Shown: one piece after another, positions 36,568-44,882 of the stretch
How the letters are laid out: every line of letters starts with the position of its first letter
Position numbering within the stretch: position 1 is the first letter of the stretch
NCBI RefSeq assembly: GCF_030285665.1
Contig: NZ_CP127295.1
Span: forward strand, 8,122,001 to 8,186,000
Direction: 5' to 3'
Length of the DNA: 64,000 nucleotides
From: Amycolatopsis mongoliensis
GTDB lineage: Bacteria; Actinomycetota; Actinomycetes; Mycobacteriales; Pseudonocardiaceae
Notes under the pieces: generated by a model
Database searches by the model: none
The model's input: the letters and a program-made list of their open reading frames with translations, nothing else
What the model was told of the DNA's origin: nothing
Made by a program: the position numbers and the translations under genes

Positions 36568-37150
36568 CCTCGGCGCGCTGCTCGTCGCGGTCCTGGTGGC
36601 CGCGGGCTGCTCGGCGGCTCCGGCGCGGCCCGCGGCTCCGCCCCCGTCGCCGGTCTCGACGAGGCCGGTCGCCGGCGGGCCGCTGCCGCTGCCCGCCGCC
36701 GACGTCCGTCCGGTACGGCTGCGGATCCCGGCCATCGGCGTGGATGCGCCCGCGCTCGTCCCGCTCGGGCTGGACGCCGGCCACCAGCTCGAAGCACCCG
36801 CGCGGTTCGAAGACGTCGGCTGGTACGCCGCCGGCCCGGTGCCGGGAGATCCCGGGCCGGCGGTGCTCGCCGCGCACGTCGACTCCCGGTCCGGGCCGGC
36901 CCCGTTCTTCCGGCTGCGCGACCTGCGCGACGGCGACCAAGTGTTCGTCGCGCGCTCCGACGGCCAGGAGACCCGGTTCGTCGTGGACACCGTCCAGCGC
37001 TACCCGAAGAACGCCTTCCCGACCGACGCGGTGTACGGGCCCGCGCCGGGCAGCGCACTCCGGCTCATCACCTGCGGCGGCAGCTTCGACCCGGCGAAAC
37101 GGTCCTATCGCGACAACATCGTCGTCTACGCCTCGACCCGCTGGGGTTAG
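36557..37150 (+). CDS. Class F sortase
   Basis: The 197-residue protein has an N-terminal signal/lipobox-like segment (LVAAGCS), a proline-rich linker and a sortase barrel. The catalytic residues are His107 (AAHVDS), Cys173 (LITCGGSFD) and Arg185 (SYRDNIVVY). Sortases join surface proteins to the cell envelope; class F members are short and typical of actinomycetes. GTG 36557 overlaps the DUF4397 gene. The probable client is the adjacent DUF4397 protein, although it lacks a standard motif. Confidence 0.88.
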   Translation: MRADLGALLVAVLVAAGCSAAPARPAAPPPSPVSTRPVAGGPLPLPAADVRPVRLRIPAIGVDAPALVPLGLDAGHQLEAPARFEDVGWYAAGPVPGDPGPAVLAAHVDSRSGPAPFFRLRDLRDGDQVFVARSDGQETRFVVDTVQRYPKNAFPTDAVYGPAPGSALRLITCGGSFDPAKRSYRDNIVVYASTRWG

Positions 37151-38250
37151 AACTCCTTGATCAGGCCGCGGCGGGCCAGCTCGGGCCGGACGCCGTCGCC
37201 GAACCAGTACGCCTCCTCCAGGTGCGGGTAGCCCGACAGCACGAACTCGGTGACGCCGATCGAGTGGTACTCCTCGATCAGGTCCGCGACCTCGCGGTGA
37301 CTGCCCACCAGCGCGGTGCCCGCGCCGCCGCGCACCAGGCCCACGCCGGCCCACAGGTTCGGGTGGATCTCCAGCCCGCGGACGCCGCCGCCGGTGCGGC
37401 CGCCGTGCAGGGCGACCATCCGCTGCTGCCCGACCGACTCGCTCGCCGCGAGCTGCGCCTGCGCCTTGGCGACCTGCTCCGGGCTCAGCGCGTCGAGGAG
37501 TTTCTGCGCCTCCGCCCACGCTTCGGCCGACGTGTCGCGCGAGATCGTGTGCAGCCGGACGCCGAACCGGACGGGCCGGTCGCCGGCCAGCTCGCGGACC
37601 TTGCCGATCTTCTCCGCCACCTGCGCGGGCGGCTCGCCCCAGGTCAGGTAGACGTCGGCGTGCCGCGCCGCGACCGGCAGGGCGGCCGGCGACGACCCGC
37701 CGAAGTAGATCGGCGGCACCGGGTCCGGCGCGGCCAGCGTCGTCGCGCCTTCGACCCGCAGGTGCTCGCCTTCGAAGGTGAACGGCTGCCCGGACCAGAC
37801 GCCGCGGACGATGGTGAGGAATTCGTCCGTGCGCGCGTACCGGGCGTCGTGGTCGTGCCAGTCGCCGAAGCGCCGTTGCTCCACGGCGTCGCCGCCGGTG
37901 ACGATGTTGAGCAGCACGCGGCCGCCCGACAGGCGCTGGAAGGTGCCGGCCATCTGCGCGGCGAGCGTCGGCGAGATGACGCCGGGGCGGAACGCGACCA
38001 GGAACTTCAGCCGGGTCGTCTCGCGGATCAGCGCGGCCGTGGTCAGCCACGCGTCCTCGCACCACGTGCCGGTCGGGGTCAGGACACCTTCGAAACCCTG
38101 CCGCTCGGCGGCGCGGGCGACCTGGGCGAGGTAGTCCAGGTCGGGTTCGCGCTGGGCCGACGGGCCTGGGGACCGGTTGGCGTGGAACCGTTCCACGATC
38201 GTGCGGCCGTCGCCGCTGGTGGGCAGGAACCAGTGCAGCCTGATGCTCAT
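37147..38250 (-). CDS. ssuD: FMNH2-dependent alkanesulfonate monooxygenase
   Basis: The 367-residue luciferase-fold protein matches SsuD: begins MSIRLHWFLPTSGDGRTI, with LLNIVTGGDAVEQRRFGDW, and YLTWGEPPAQVAEKI. It releases sulfite from alkanesulfonates using FMNH2. It ends the operon ssuC-ssuB-ssuA-ssuD; its ATG overlaps the ssuA stop (ATGA). Sortase and ssuD stops overlap tail to tail. No flavin reductase (SsuE) is in the window. Confidence 0.93.
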   Translation of the reverse strand: MSIRLHWFLPTSGDGRTIVERFHANRSPGPSAQREPDLDYLAQVARAAERQGFEGVLTPTGTWCEDAWLTTAALIRETTRLKFLVAFRPGVISPTLAAQMAGTFQRLSGGRVLLNIVTGGDAVEQRRFGDWHDHDARYARTDEFLTIVRGVWSGQPFTFEGEHLRVEGATTLAAPDPVPPIYFGGSSPAALPVAARHADVYLTWGEPPAQVAEKIGKVRELAGDRPVRFGVRLHTISRDTSAEAWAEAQKLLDALSPEQVAKAQAQLAASESVGQQRMVALHGGRTGGGVRGLEIHPNLWAGVGLVRGGAGTALVGSHREVADLIEEYHSIGVTEFVLSGYPHLEEAYWFGDGVRPELARRGLIKEF

Positions 38251-39263
38251 CCGTTGCTCCTCGCCTGGTCCAGGTCGGAGGCGAACCGCCGGTCGGCGAA
38301 CGCGGCGAAGTCCACCTTGCCCGGCAGAGTCTTCTCGTCGGTGAAGGCGTCCGCGAGCTGTTGCTCGGACCGCACGACCGAGTCGTCCAGCGCGATCGGC
38401 TGGTCGCGGCCCGCGTCCACGGCCTTCCGGGCCACTTCGAGCTTGAGCCCGGTTTCCCTGGCCCAGGCCGCCGCCCACTCCGGGCGGTGGGTGTCGGCCC
38501 ACTTCTGGGCCTTGACCACCCGGACCACGAGGTCGCGGATCGCCGCGTTCTTGCCGGGGTCGGCCAGTGCCGTGGTGCTCGCGGTTTCGAAGGCCAGGCC
38601 GTTGGACGCGCCCCGGCCGTCGGCGAGCACCCGGGCCTTGGCCTCGATCTGGGCCTGCGCGGTGTAGGGGTCCCAGATCGCCCACGCGTCGATCGTGTGC
38701 TGGGTGAACGCCGCGTAGGCCTCGGCCGGCTGCAGGAAGCTCACCTTGATGTCCTTGGTGGACAGCCCGTTGTTGTGCAGTGTGTTCAGCAGCTGGCCGT
38801 GCGCGGAGCTGCCCTTCGCGACCCCGACCGTCTTGCCTTTGAGCGAAGCGACGTCGATCAGCGGCGAATCCGGCGGGACGAGGATGGTCTCCCGCTCGAC
38901 GTTGCTGCGCGCGACGCTGACGACCGCGATCTTGGCCTTCGCCGCGGCCGCGAAGATCGGCGGTGTGTTGCCGACGCGGCCGATGTCGATCGCGCCTGCC
39001 GAGGCCGCTTCGAGCAGCGGTGGCCCCGAGGTGAACGTGGACCATTCGATCCTGTACGGCGTGCCCTCGAGCAGGTTCGCCGCGGTGAGCAGCGCCTTCA
39101 CGCCGCCCTTCTGGTCGCCGACCTTGAGCGTCACCTTCGCCAGGTCGGCCGCGCTCACCGGACCCGGCACGGCGGCCGGTCCCGGGTCCGAGCCCGTCGC
39201 CGAGCCGCACCCGGCCAGCAGGAAGGCCGCCGCGACGACCGCGATTCCGTTACGCCACTGCAT
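38247..39263 (-). CDS. ssuA: Alkanesulfonate ABC transporter substrate-binding lipoprotein
   Basis: The 338-residue protein has a signal peptide with lipobox LLAGC and the SsuA/NMT1-like fold: LKVGDQKGGVKALLTAANLL, DIGRVGNTPPIFAAAA, and AYAAFTQHTIDAWAIWDPYT. It binds sulfonates outside the membrane and feeds SsuBC. ATG 39263 overlaps the ssuB stop by 14 bp. Confidence 0.93.
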   Translation of the reverse strand: MQWRNGIAVVAAAFLLAGCGSATGSDPGPAAVPGPVSAADLAKVTLKVGDQKGGVKALLTAANLLEGTPYRIEWSTFTSGPPLLEAASAGAIDIGRVGNTPPIFAAAAKAKIAVVSVARSNVERETILVPPDSPLIDVASLKGKTVGVAKGSSAHGQLLNTLHNNGLSTKDIKVSFLQPAEAYAAFTQHTIDAWAIWDPYTAQAQIEAKARVLADGRGASNGLAFETASTTALADPGKNAAIRDLVVRVVKAQKWADTHRPEWAAAWARETGLKLEVARKAVDAGRDQPIALDDSVVRSEQQLADAFTDEKTLPGKVDFAAFADRRFASDLDQARSNG

Positions 39264-39951
39264 CTTCGGTCACTCCCAGGTCCGCCAGCACGCGCCGGCG
39301 GAGGTCGTCGTGGTCGGCTTCGCGCGGCCGGTGCTCGGCCACGATCCGGCCGCCGTCGAGCACCAGGACCCGGCCGGCGAGCCGCAGGGCCTCGTCGACG
39401 TCGTGGGTCACCAGCAGCACACCCGGCCGGTGGCGCTGCCAGAGGTCCTGGACCAGCCCGTGCATCGCGATGCGCGTGAGCGCGTCGAGCGCCCCGAACG
39501 GCTCGTCCAGCAGCAGCAGGCCGGGCTCGCGCACCAGGGCGCGGGCCAGCGACACGCGCTGGGCTTCGCCGCCGGACAACGTGAGCGGCCAGTCGTCGGC
39601 GTGGTCGGCCAAGTGGACCTCGCCGAGCGCCTTCTCGGCCAGCGCGCGGTTGCGGGACTTCGAGACGCCGTCCTGGCGCAGGCCGAGGACCACGTTGCGC
39701 CAGACCTTCCGCCACGGCAGCAGCCGGGGCTGCTGGAAGGCGACGGAGACGGTGCCGGTGACGTCCGCGCGGCCGTCCACGTCGTCGTCGAGGCCGGCAA
39801 GCACGCGCAGGAGCGTCGACTTGCCTGAGCCGCTGCGGCCGAGCAGGGCGACGAACTCGCCGCGCTCGACGGTCACGTCCAGTCCACTGAGGATGGTCCG
39901 CTCGCCGAAGCGCTTGGTGAGGTTCCGGACCTCGGCTACCGGGTTCGCCAC
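39250..39951 (-). CDS. ssuB: Sulfonate ABC transporter ATP-binding protein
   Basis: The 233-residue ATPase has Walker A LLGRSGSGKSTLL, Q-loop FQQPRLLPW, signature LSGGEAQRVSLARAL, Walker B LLLLDEPFGALD and switch His in VTHDVDEAL. GTG 39951 overlaps the permease end by 16 bp. It powers import with SsuC and SsuA. Confidence 0.94.
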   Translation of the reverse strand: MANPVAEVRNLTKRFGERTILSGLDVTVERGEFVALLGRSGSGKSTLLRVLAGLDDDVDGRADVTGTVSVAFQQPRLLPWRKVWRNVVLGLRQDGVSKSRNRALAEKALGEVHLADHADDWPLTLSGGEAQRVSLARALVREPGLLLLDEPFGALDALTRIAMHGLVQDLWQRHRPGVLLVTHDVDEALRLAGRVLVLDGGRIVAEHRPREADHDDLRRRVLADLGVTEDAVA

Positions 39952-40754
39952 CGCAGCACCTTCCGTTCGAGCAGCCGGACCAGTGCGTCGGTGACCAGGC
40001 CGAGCAGGGCGTACAGGACGAGGCCGACGACCACGACGTCGGTGCGCAGGAACTCGCGTGCGTTGGTGATGAGGTAGCCGACGCCCGCGTCCGCGTTGAC
40101 CGTCTCGCCGACGATCAGCGCCAGCCAGGCGAGGCCGAGCGACTGCCGGAGCCCGACGAGCGCCTGCGGCAGCGCGCCGGGGAGGACGACGTGCCAAAGC
40201 CGTTCCGCGCGGCTGAATCCCAGAGCCCGCGAGGCTTCGACGAGATTCGGGTCGGCACTGTGGATTCCCGAGTGGACGTTCAGGTAGAGCGGGAAGGCCA
40301 CACCGAGCGCGACCAGCACGATCTTGGTTTCCTCGCCGATGCCGAACCAGAGGATGAACAACGGGATCAGGCCGAGGAACGGCAGCGTGCGCAGCATCTG
40401 CACGGGCGGGTCGACCAGCGCTTCGCCCCAGCGGGAAAGCCCGGAGACGATGCCCAGCAGCACGCCGACGACGGCGCCGATCGCGAACCCGGCGCCGACG
40501 CGGCCGAGCGACACCGCGAACGCAGTCCCGAGTTCGCCGCTGCGCGCGACTTCGACGCCGGCCTGCACCACCGTCCACGGTGAACTGAGCTTGTCGGGCG
40601 GCAGGACACCGGTGGCACTGGCGATCTGCCAGGCGGCGACGAGCACCACCGGGCTGATCCAGCGCCGCAGGTCGAGGCGGCGCACGGTCCGGCGCGGCGG
40701 CTCCTCGGCGCGTTTCCGGGCGCGCGGAAGCACGCCCGTGGTGGAAATCGACAC
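39936..40754 (-). CDS. ssuC: Sulfonate ABC transporter permease
   Basis: The 272-residue membrane protein has about six helices and the EAA loop EASRALGFSRAERLWHVVLP typical of BPD-type permeases. GTG 40754 has GGGAG upstream. It is the first gene of the ssu operon. The gap to the MBL gene contains possible operator repeats at 40814-40833. Confidence 0.93.
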   Translation of the reverse strand: MSISTTGVLPRARKRAEEPPRRTVRRLDLRRWISPVVLVAAWQIASATGVLPPDKLSSPWTVVQAGVEVARSGELGTAFAVSLGRVGAGFAIGAVVGVLLGIVSGLSRWGEALVDPPVQMLRTLPFLGLIPLFILWFGIGEETKIVLVALGVAFPLYLNVHSGIHSADPNLVEASRALGFSRAERLWHVVLPGALPQALVGLRQSLGLAWLALIVGETVNADAGVGYLITNAREFLRTDVVVVGLVLYALLGLVTDALVRLLERKVLRWRTR

Positions 40755-40813
40755 GGATTTCTCCCGGGGACGGGGATGTTCGGGCTTGCGTGATCCCGAG
40801 CTTCGAGCCCCTT

Positions 40814-40833
40814 CACGGGTAAGTCAATCCGTG
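40814..40833. promoter_or_regulatory. Possible operator upstream of ssuC
   Basis: CACGG (40814-40818) and CCGTG (40829-40833) form a short dyad, and AATCCGTG is repeated about 21 bp further on (near 40848-40855). The arrangement sits about 60 bp before ssuC. Support is weak. Confidence 0.3.
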
Positions 40834-40884
40834 GCCGCGCCCTCCCAATCCGTGAACGCGGTGCGTTTCACCCCGTGGAACACC

Positions 40885-41595
40885 TCAGCCGCCGAACATG
40901 ACCTTCCACTCGTCGAGCGACCGCGGCCGGTAGACGAAGTTGGTGCGCTTGACGTCGGACAGCGCGGCCGACGGTTCGGCCGAGTACTGGTGCCCGGGGT
41001 ACACGACGGGGTCGCCGGGCAGGCCGGCGAGCGCCTGCAGGCTGCGGTAGATCTCCTCGGCGTCGCCGCCGGGGAAGTCGGTGCGGCCACAGCCTTCGAG
41101 GAAGAGCGTGTCGCCGGAGACGAGCTTGTCCCCGACGAGGAAGCACTGGCTGCCGGGCGTGTGGCCGGGGGTGTGCAGCATCCGGATCGGGACGGACCCG
41201 ACCTCGAGGACGTCGTCGTGGTCGTGCGCGCGCAGGTCGGTGTGCTCGACCCCGGTCACGCGGCGGACCCACTCGGTCTCGGCACCGTTGACGTGGATCG
41301 GCACCGGCTGGATCGCGAGCAGTTCGGCGATCCCGGGCAGTGAGAAGCCGAGCATCTCCCCGCCGACGTGATCGGGGTGGTGGTGGGTGGCGAGCACGCC
41401 GGTGAGCCGCATGCCGTCGGCCACGAGGACGTCGAGCAGGTCCTGCACGGCGTAGGCCGGGTCGACGATCACCGCTTCCTTGGTGTCCCGGTCGCCGATG
41501 AGGTAGGCGAAGTTCACCATCTGCGTCGCGACCGGGTCGCCGACGGCGAAGTCCCGCCCGGCGAGCAGCTGCCGGAAGTAGAGCCGATCTGCCAT
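40885..41595 (-). CDS. Metallo-beta-lactamase-fold hydrolase, glyoxalase II-like
   Basis: The 236-residue protein has the metal motif THHHPDH (His71, His73, Asp75, His76), then HTPGHTPGSQCFL and GDTLFLEGCGRTDFPGG, and YPGHQY near the end. This pattern fits glyoxalase II and persulfide dioxygenase relatives. It probably hydrolyses a thioester or acts on sulfur compounds; proximity to ssu genes hints at sulfur metabolism. ATG 41595 is preferred; GTG 41601 is six bases upstream. Confidence 0.87.
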   Translation of the reverse strand: MADRLYFRQLLAGRDFAVGDPVATQMVNFAYLIGDRDTKEAVIVDPAYAVQDLLDVLVADGMRLTGVLATHHHPDHVGGEMLGFSLPGIAELLAIQPVPIHVNGAETEWVRRVTGVEHTDLRAHDHDDVLEVGSVPIRMLHTPGHTPGSQCFLVGDKLVSGDTLFLEGCGRTDFPGGDAEEIYRSLQALAGLPGDPVVYPGHQYSAEPSAALSDVKRTNFVYRPRSLDEWKVMFGG

Positions 41596-41611
41596 GGCCA
41601 CACCCTACGGG

Positions 41612-42773
41612 TCAGCTGTTCGGCGGAGTCAGCACGATCCTGCCGAACACCTCACCGGCTTGCATTGTCCGGTGTGCCAGTACCGCTTGCTCCAGCGGCA
41701 GCACCTCGTGCACGACCGACGTCAGCTCGCCCCGGTTCGCCGCGGCGAACAGGTCGGCCGTCACCGCGCGCCGGTCGGCCTGGGGCACCGTGTTCGCGCT
41801 GAACGTCGCGAACGACAGCGACTTCTGGAACGCCGTGAACAGCTGCTTGCCGAAGTCGGCCGGTGGGTCGCCGGCGACCGCGCCGACCGCCACCAGGCGG
41901 CCGTTCGGGCTCAGCTTGGCGAAGAACGACGGCAGCCCCGGGCCGGCGACGACGTCGACGATGACGTCGTAGGTGTCCGCCGTCCCTTCGCCCGCGCGGT
42001 CCAGCACGCGGGTCGCGCCGAGTTCGCGCAGGCGATCGCCGCGCTCGGGCGACGACGTCGTGACCGCGACGGCGCCGGCCCCGGCGCGGGCCGCGAGCTG
42101 GACCGCCATGATCCCGATGCCGCCGGCCGCCCCGCGGACCAGCACCGACTCGCCGGGCGCGAAATGGGCGTGGCGGAGGCCGAAGTGGGCCACAGCGCCC
42201 GAGCTGCCGAGCGTCACCGCGTCGACGGCCGACGTCGCCGCGCTCGGGCGACGACGTCGTGACCGCGACGGCGCCGGCCCCGGCGCGGGCCGCGAGCTGG
42301 ACCGCCATGATCCCGATGCCGCCGGCCGCCCCGCGGACCAGCACCGACTCGCCGGGCGCGAAATGGGCGTGGCGGAGGCCGAAGTGGGCCACAGCGCCCG
42401 AGCTGCCGAGCGTCACCGCGTCGACGGCCGACGTCGCCGCCGGGAGCGGGACGAGCGTGTCCGCCGGAGCGACCGCCTGCTCGGCGTAGCCGCCGCCCAC
42501 GCCGGTGAAGGCCCACACGCGCTGTCCGGCCCAGTCCGGGTCGACGCCCGGCCCGGTCGCGGTCACCGCGCCCGCGATCTCGCCGCCGAGGATGTGCCCG
42601 TCCCGGAACCCATAGGCGGCGAGGGCGCCGCTGCGGATCACGGCGTCGACGCCGCCCACGCCGATCGCCTCGGTGGCGACCAGCACCTGCCCCTCCGCGG
42701 GTTCCGGGACCGGGACGTCGATGACCGCCAGCCCTTCGGGACCGCCGAACGCCTGCACCGCAACTGCTTTCAT
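41612..42773 (-). pseudogene. Zinc-independent quinone oxidoreductase/alcohol dehydrogenase-like gene, frameshifted by a tandem duplication
   Basis: The reading frame starts at ATG 42773 (MKAVAVQAFGGPEGLAVIDV) and shows an MDR fold: GGEIAGAVTATGPGV and the NADP site VRGAAGGIGIMAVQLAARAG. After SSPERGD it shifts, because a 199-bp segment is duplicated exactly (42036-42234 and 42235-42433). 199 is not a multiple of three. Deleting one copy restores 320 residues ending in GRIVLTPPNS. The second part remains open from 42217 to 41612. As sequenced the enzyme would be truncated after the first copy, so the gene is probably inactive unless the duplication is unstable. Confidence 0.9.
42036..42433. 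repeat. Exact 199-bp tandem duplication
   Basis: Copy 1 (42036-42234) and copy 2 (42235-42433) are identical by eye. Both begin with TCGCCGC, and the same heptamer follows copy 2 at 42434-42440, pointing to slippage or recombination between short direct repeats. The event is recent because no differences have accumulated. Confidence 0.95.
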
Positions 42774-42786
42774 GCACCCGACGGTA

Positions 42787-42804
42787 GTGGACGCCGGCGT
42801 CCAC
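42787..42804. promoter_or_regulatory. Perfect 18-bp palindromic operator
   Basis: GTGGACGCCGGCGTCCAC is perfectly palindromic and lies between the divergent oxidoreductase and TetR starts, 14 bp from the former and 17 bp from the latter. It is the probable TetR binding site. Confidence 0.78.
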
Positions 42805-42821
42805 TTGGCTAAAGTGAGAGC

Positions 42822-43391
42822 GTGGCCGATCATTTGCCTCACCTGCTGCGCTCCGACGCCCGCGACAACCGCGAACGCATCCTCGACGCGGCCCGTGCGG
42901 TGTTCGCCGCCGACGGCCTGGACGTGCCGATGCGGGAGATCGCCCGGCGCGCCGGGGTCGGGCCGGCCACCCTGTACCGCCGGTTCCCGACCAAGGAAGT
43001 ACTGGTCACCGCGGCGTTCACCGACCAGATGCGGGCGTGCTACGCCATCGTCGACGAGGGGCTCGCCGACCCGGATCCGTGGCACGGCTTCGCCCTGGTG
43101 GTCGAGCGGCTTTGCGAGCTGCACGCCCGCGACCGGGGCTTCACCACGGCCTTCACCTCGGCGTTCCCGCACGCGATCGACTTCACCGCGGACCGCGAAC
43201 GGGCGTTGCGGTCCATCGCGGAGCTGATCCGCCGTGCGCAGGAGGCCGGGCACGTGCGCCCCGACGTCGTCCTGGACGACGTGATCCTGGTCCTCATGGC
43301 CAACAGCGGCATCCAGGCGTCCTCACCGGCGGCGCGGGTTCTCGCTTCACGGCGCTTCTCCGCGCTCGCTCTCCGGGGACTGCGAGCCTGA
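42822..43391 (+). CDS. TetR-family regulator of the quinone oxidoreductase
   Basis: The 189-residue protein has a TetR HTH (RILDAARAVFAADGLDVPMR, ARRAGVGPATLYRRFPTKEV) and a ligand domain common in regulators beside oxidoreductase genes. GTG 42822 is the start. It is divergent from the now broken oxidoreductase gene with a perfect palindrome between. Its 3' end overlaps the convergent PheS-like gene by 45 bp. Confidence 0.9.
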   Translation: MADHLPHLLRSDARDNRERILDAARAVFAADGLDVPMREIARRAGVGPATLYRRFPTKEVLVTAAFTDQMRACYAIVDEGLADPDPWHGFALVVERLCELHARDRGFTTAFTSAFPHAIDFTADRERALRSIAELIRRAQEAGHVRPDVVLDDVILVLMANSGIQASSPAARVLASRRFSALALRGLRA

Positions 43392-44468
43392 CCCCTGGTG
43401 CAAGGCGGCGTACGCGCGGTCGCGCAGGACGTTCGCCTCGCGATCCGACAGGGTCGCGTCCAGCGGGCGCAGGGTTATCCGCACCAGGAGGTTCTTCTGG
43501 TCCTCGGTGGCGCCGAGCCGGGCCAGCGCCTGGGGCGCCAGTTGCGCGCACGGCGTCTCCTGGCGGATTTCGACGCGCTCGACGACGTCGGCGTCGTCGC
43601 CGAGGGCGGTGCGGACGCGGTCGTCGAGGTCCTCGGCACGGTCGTCGGCCGCCACCGCGATGGAGAGGTCGCGGCGCACCGGCGGCAGGACCGAGACCGG
43701 GCGGTACGGCGCGAGGTCGGCGAGTTGCGCGACGACGGCCGGGTCCGCCGACCGCAGGAGGCGGATGTCCGGGATACCCTTCAACAGCATCAACATCCGG
43801 TCGAGGCCCATGCCGAGGGCGAGCCCGGACCAGCCGGCGCCGAGGCCGGCGCGGGCGAGGACGGCCGGGTGCGCGAGGCCGCATTCGGCGACCTCGACCC
43901 ACTCGCCGCGGTGCTCGACGTCGAGCTGGGCACCGTCCACTGTGTAGGGATGGCGGCGGGGTTCGAGCCGCCACCGGCGTCCCGGCAACAGGTTCTCGAC
44001 GAGGGCGGCCACGAGTCGTTCGAGGTCGGTCACTTGGGTGCGGGTGATCCGCCACAGGTCGAGCTGGTGCGGGGTGCCGGTGTGCAGCCGGTCGATGCTG
44101 TCGCGGCGGTAGACGACGCCCGGGCAGACGAGCAGGACGTCGTCGGCCGGGCGAGCTGCCAGTGCTCGCAGCGCGGCCGGGACCATGGCGCTGGAATGAC
44201 TGCGCAGCACGTGGTCCGCGTCGACGTAGCGGGTGTAGCGCGCGTCGCGGGTGACGTCGCCGGGGTCGTAGCCGAGGTTGTCGTAGTTGTCGGCGACGGT
44301 GACGATCCGATCGCCCGGCCACCGCCGGACTTCGGTGCGCGATCCGGCCACGGCCGCGACGGCCCGCTCGACGACGAGCTGGACGGCGTGCGGCCCGCCG
44401 GCCGGATCCGTGAGATCGCGGACGGCGAGATCGCGGGTGAGCTGCGTGGGGGTGAGTGTTTCGGGCAT
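43347..44468 (-). CDS. Free-standing PheS-like ligase with FDX-ACB-type C-terminal domain
   Basis: The 373-residue protein resembles the catalytic core of phenylalanyl-tRNA synthetase alpha: motif 2 VVYRRDSIDRLHTGTPHQLD and motif 3 GLALGMGLDRMLMLLKGIPD. The last ~100 residues (YRPVSVLPPVRRDLSIAVAA...) look like the ferredoxin-fold anticodon-binding domain normally on PheT. The N-terminal coiled coil of PheS is missing and no pheT is nearby, so the architecture recalls mitochondrial single-chain PheRS. Databases know such proteins as PheS-related ligases of unknown function. AGGAGG precedes ATG 44468. A 414-bp leader contains a small reading frame and hairpins. Confidence 0.82.
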   Translation of the reverse strand: MPETLTPTQLTRDLAVRDLTDPAGGPHAVQLVVERAVAAVAGSRTEVRRWPGDRIVTVADNYDNLGYDPGDVTRDARYTRYVDADHVLRSHSSAMVPAALRALAARPADDVLLVCPGVVYRRDSIDRLHTGTPHQLDLWRITRTQVTDLERLVAALVENLLPGRRWRLEPRRHPYTVDGAQLDVEHRGEWVEVAECGLAHPAVLARAGLGAGWSGLALGMGLDRMLMLLKGIPDIRLLRSADPAVVAQLADLAPYRPVSVLPPVRRDLSIAVAADDRAEDLDDRVRTALGDDADVVERVEIRQETPCAQLAPQALARLGATEDQKNLLVRITLRPLDATLSDREANVLRDRAYAALHQGSGSQSPESERGEAP

Positions 44469-44882
44469 GACAGGACCTCCTGAGGTGAGCGGGACGGGTG
44501 AGCGAGGGCTCCCCCTGGCCCGGACACCAGGCGAGGTTCGCTGTGACCCCGAGGCGGCCGCACATGGGCGACCGTTGTCGAAGTCAGGCCTGACCGCTCA
44601 GGCGATGCCGCTCAGGCAGCGCCGACCGCGGACGTGGCACCGAAACCCCGCTGGCACCGGTGAAGGGCCAGGGGGCCGGTAAATCGGCGGTACTCCGCAA
44701 CGATGGCCACGAACCCAGGGTAGCCGGGCATGTCACGCGAATTTCCCCCAGTGGCCGCGCGGACAGCCTGCAGCCGCTCCCACCCCGCGGCCGACGCTTG
44801 CCCGGCCGCGCCCGCGAAGCGCCTCACCGCGCCCGAGCCACCACCTTCCCCGCAACCAACCCCCCCACCCGTCACCCTTCCC
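44469..44882 (-). promoter_or_regulatory. Long leader of the PheS-like gene with small ORF and hairpin
   Basis: The 414-bp gap has no sizeable gene. On the minus strand a short frame starting GTG near 44710 and stopping at 44612 would give about 32 residues, including EYRRFTGPLALHRCQRGF. After it GCCTGA-GCGG-TCAGGC (about 44588-44603) forms a perfect 6-bp hairpin, and GCCTGAGCGG occurs twice in tandem. A leader-peptide attenuator is possible. No T-box consensus was found. Confidence 0.4.

Noticed and set aside
41612..42433. The duplicated 199-bp segments as two genuine dehydrogenase genes
   Set aside because: Copies are identical and out of frame with each other; deleting one yields a single full-length gene.
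44469..44882. T-box riboswitch before the PheS-like gene
   Set aside because: No AGGGTGGNACCGCG-type motif or recognisable Stem I was found on either strand.
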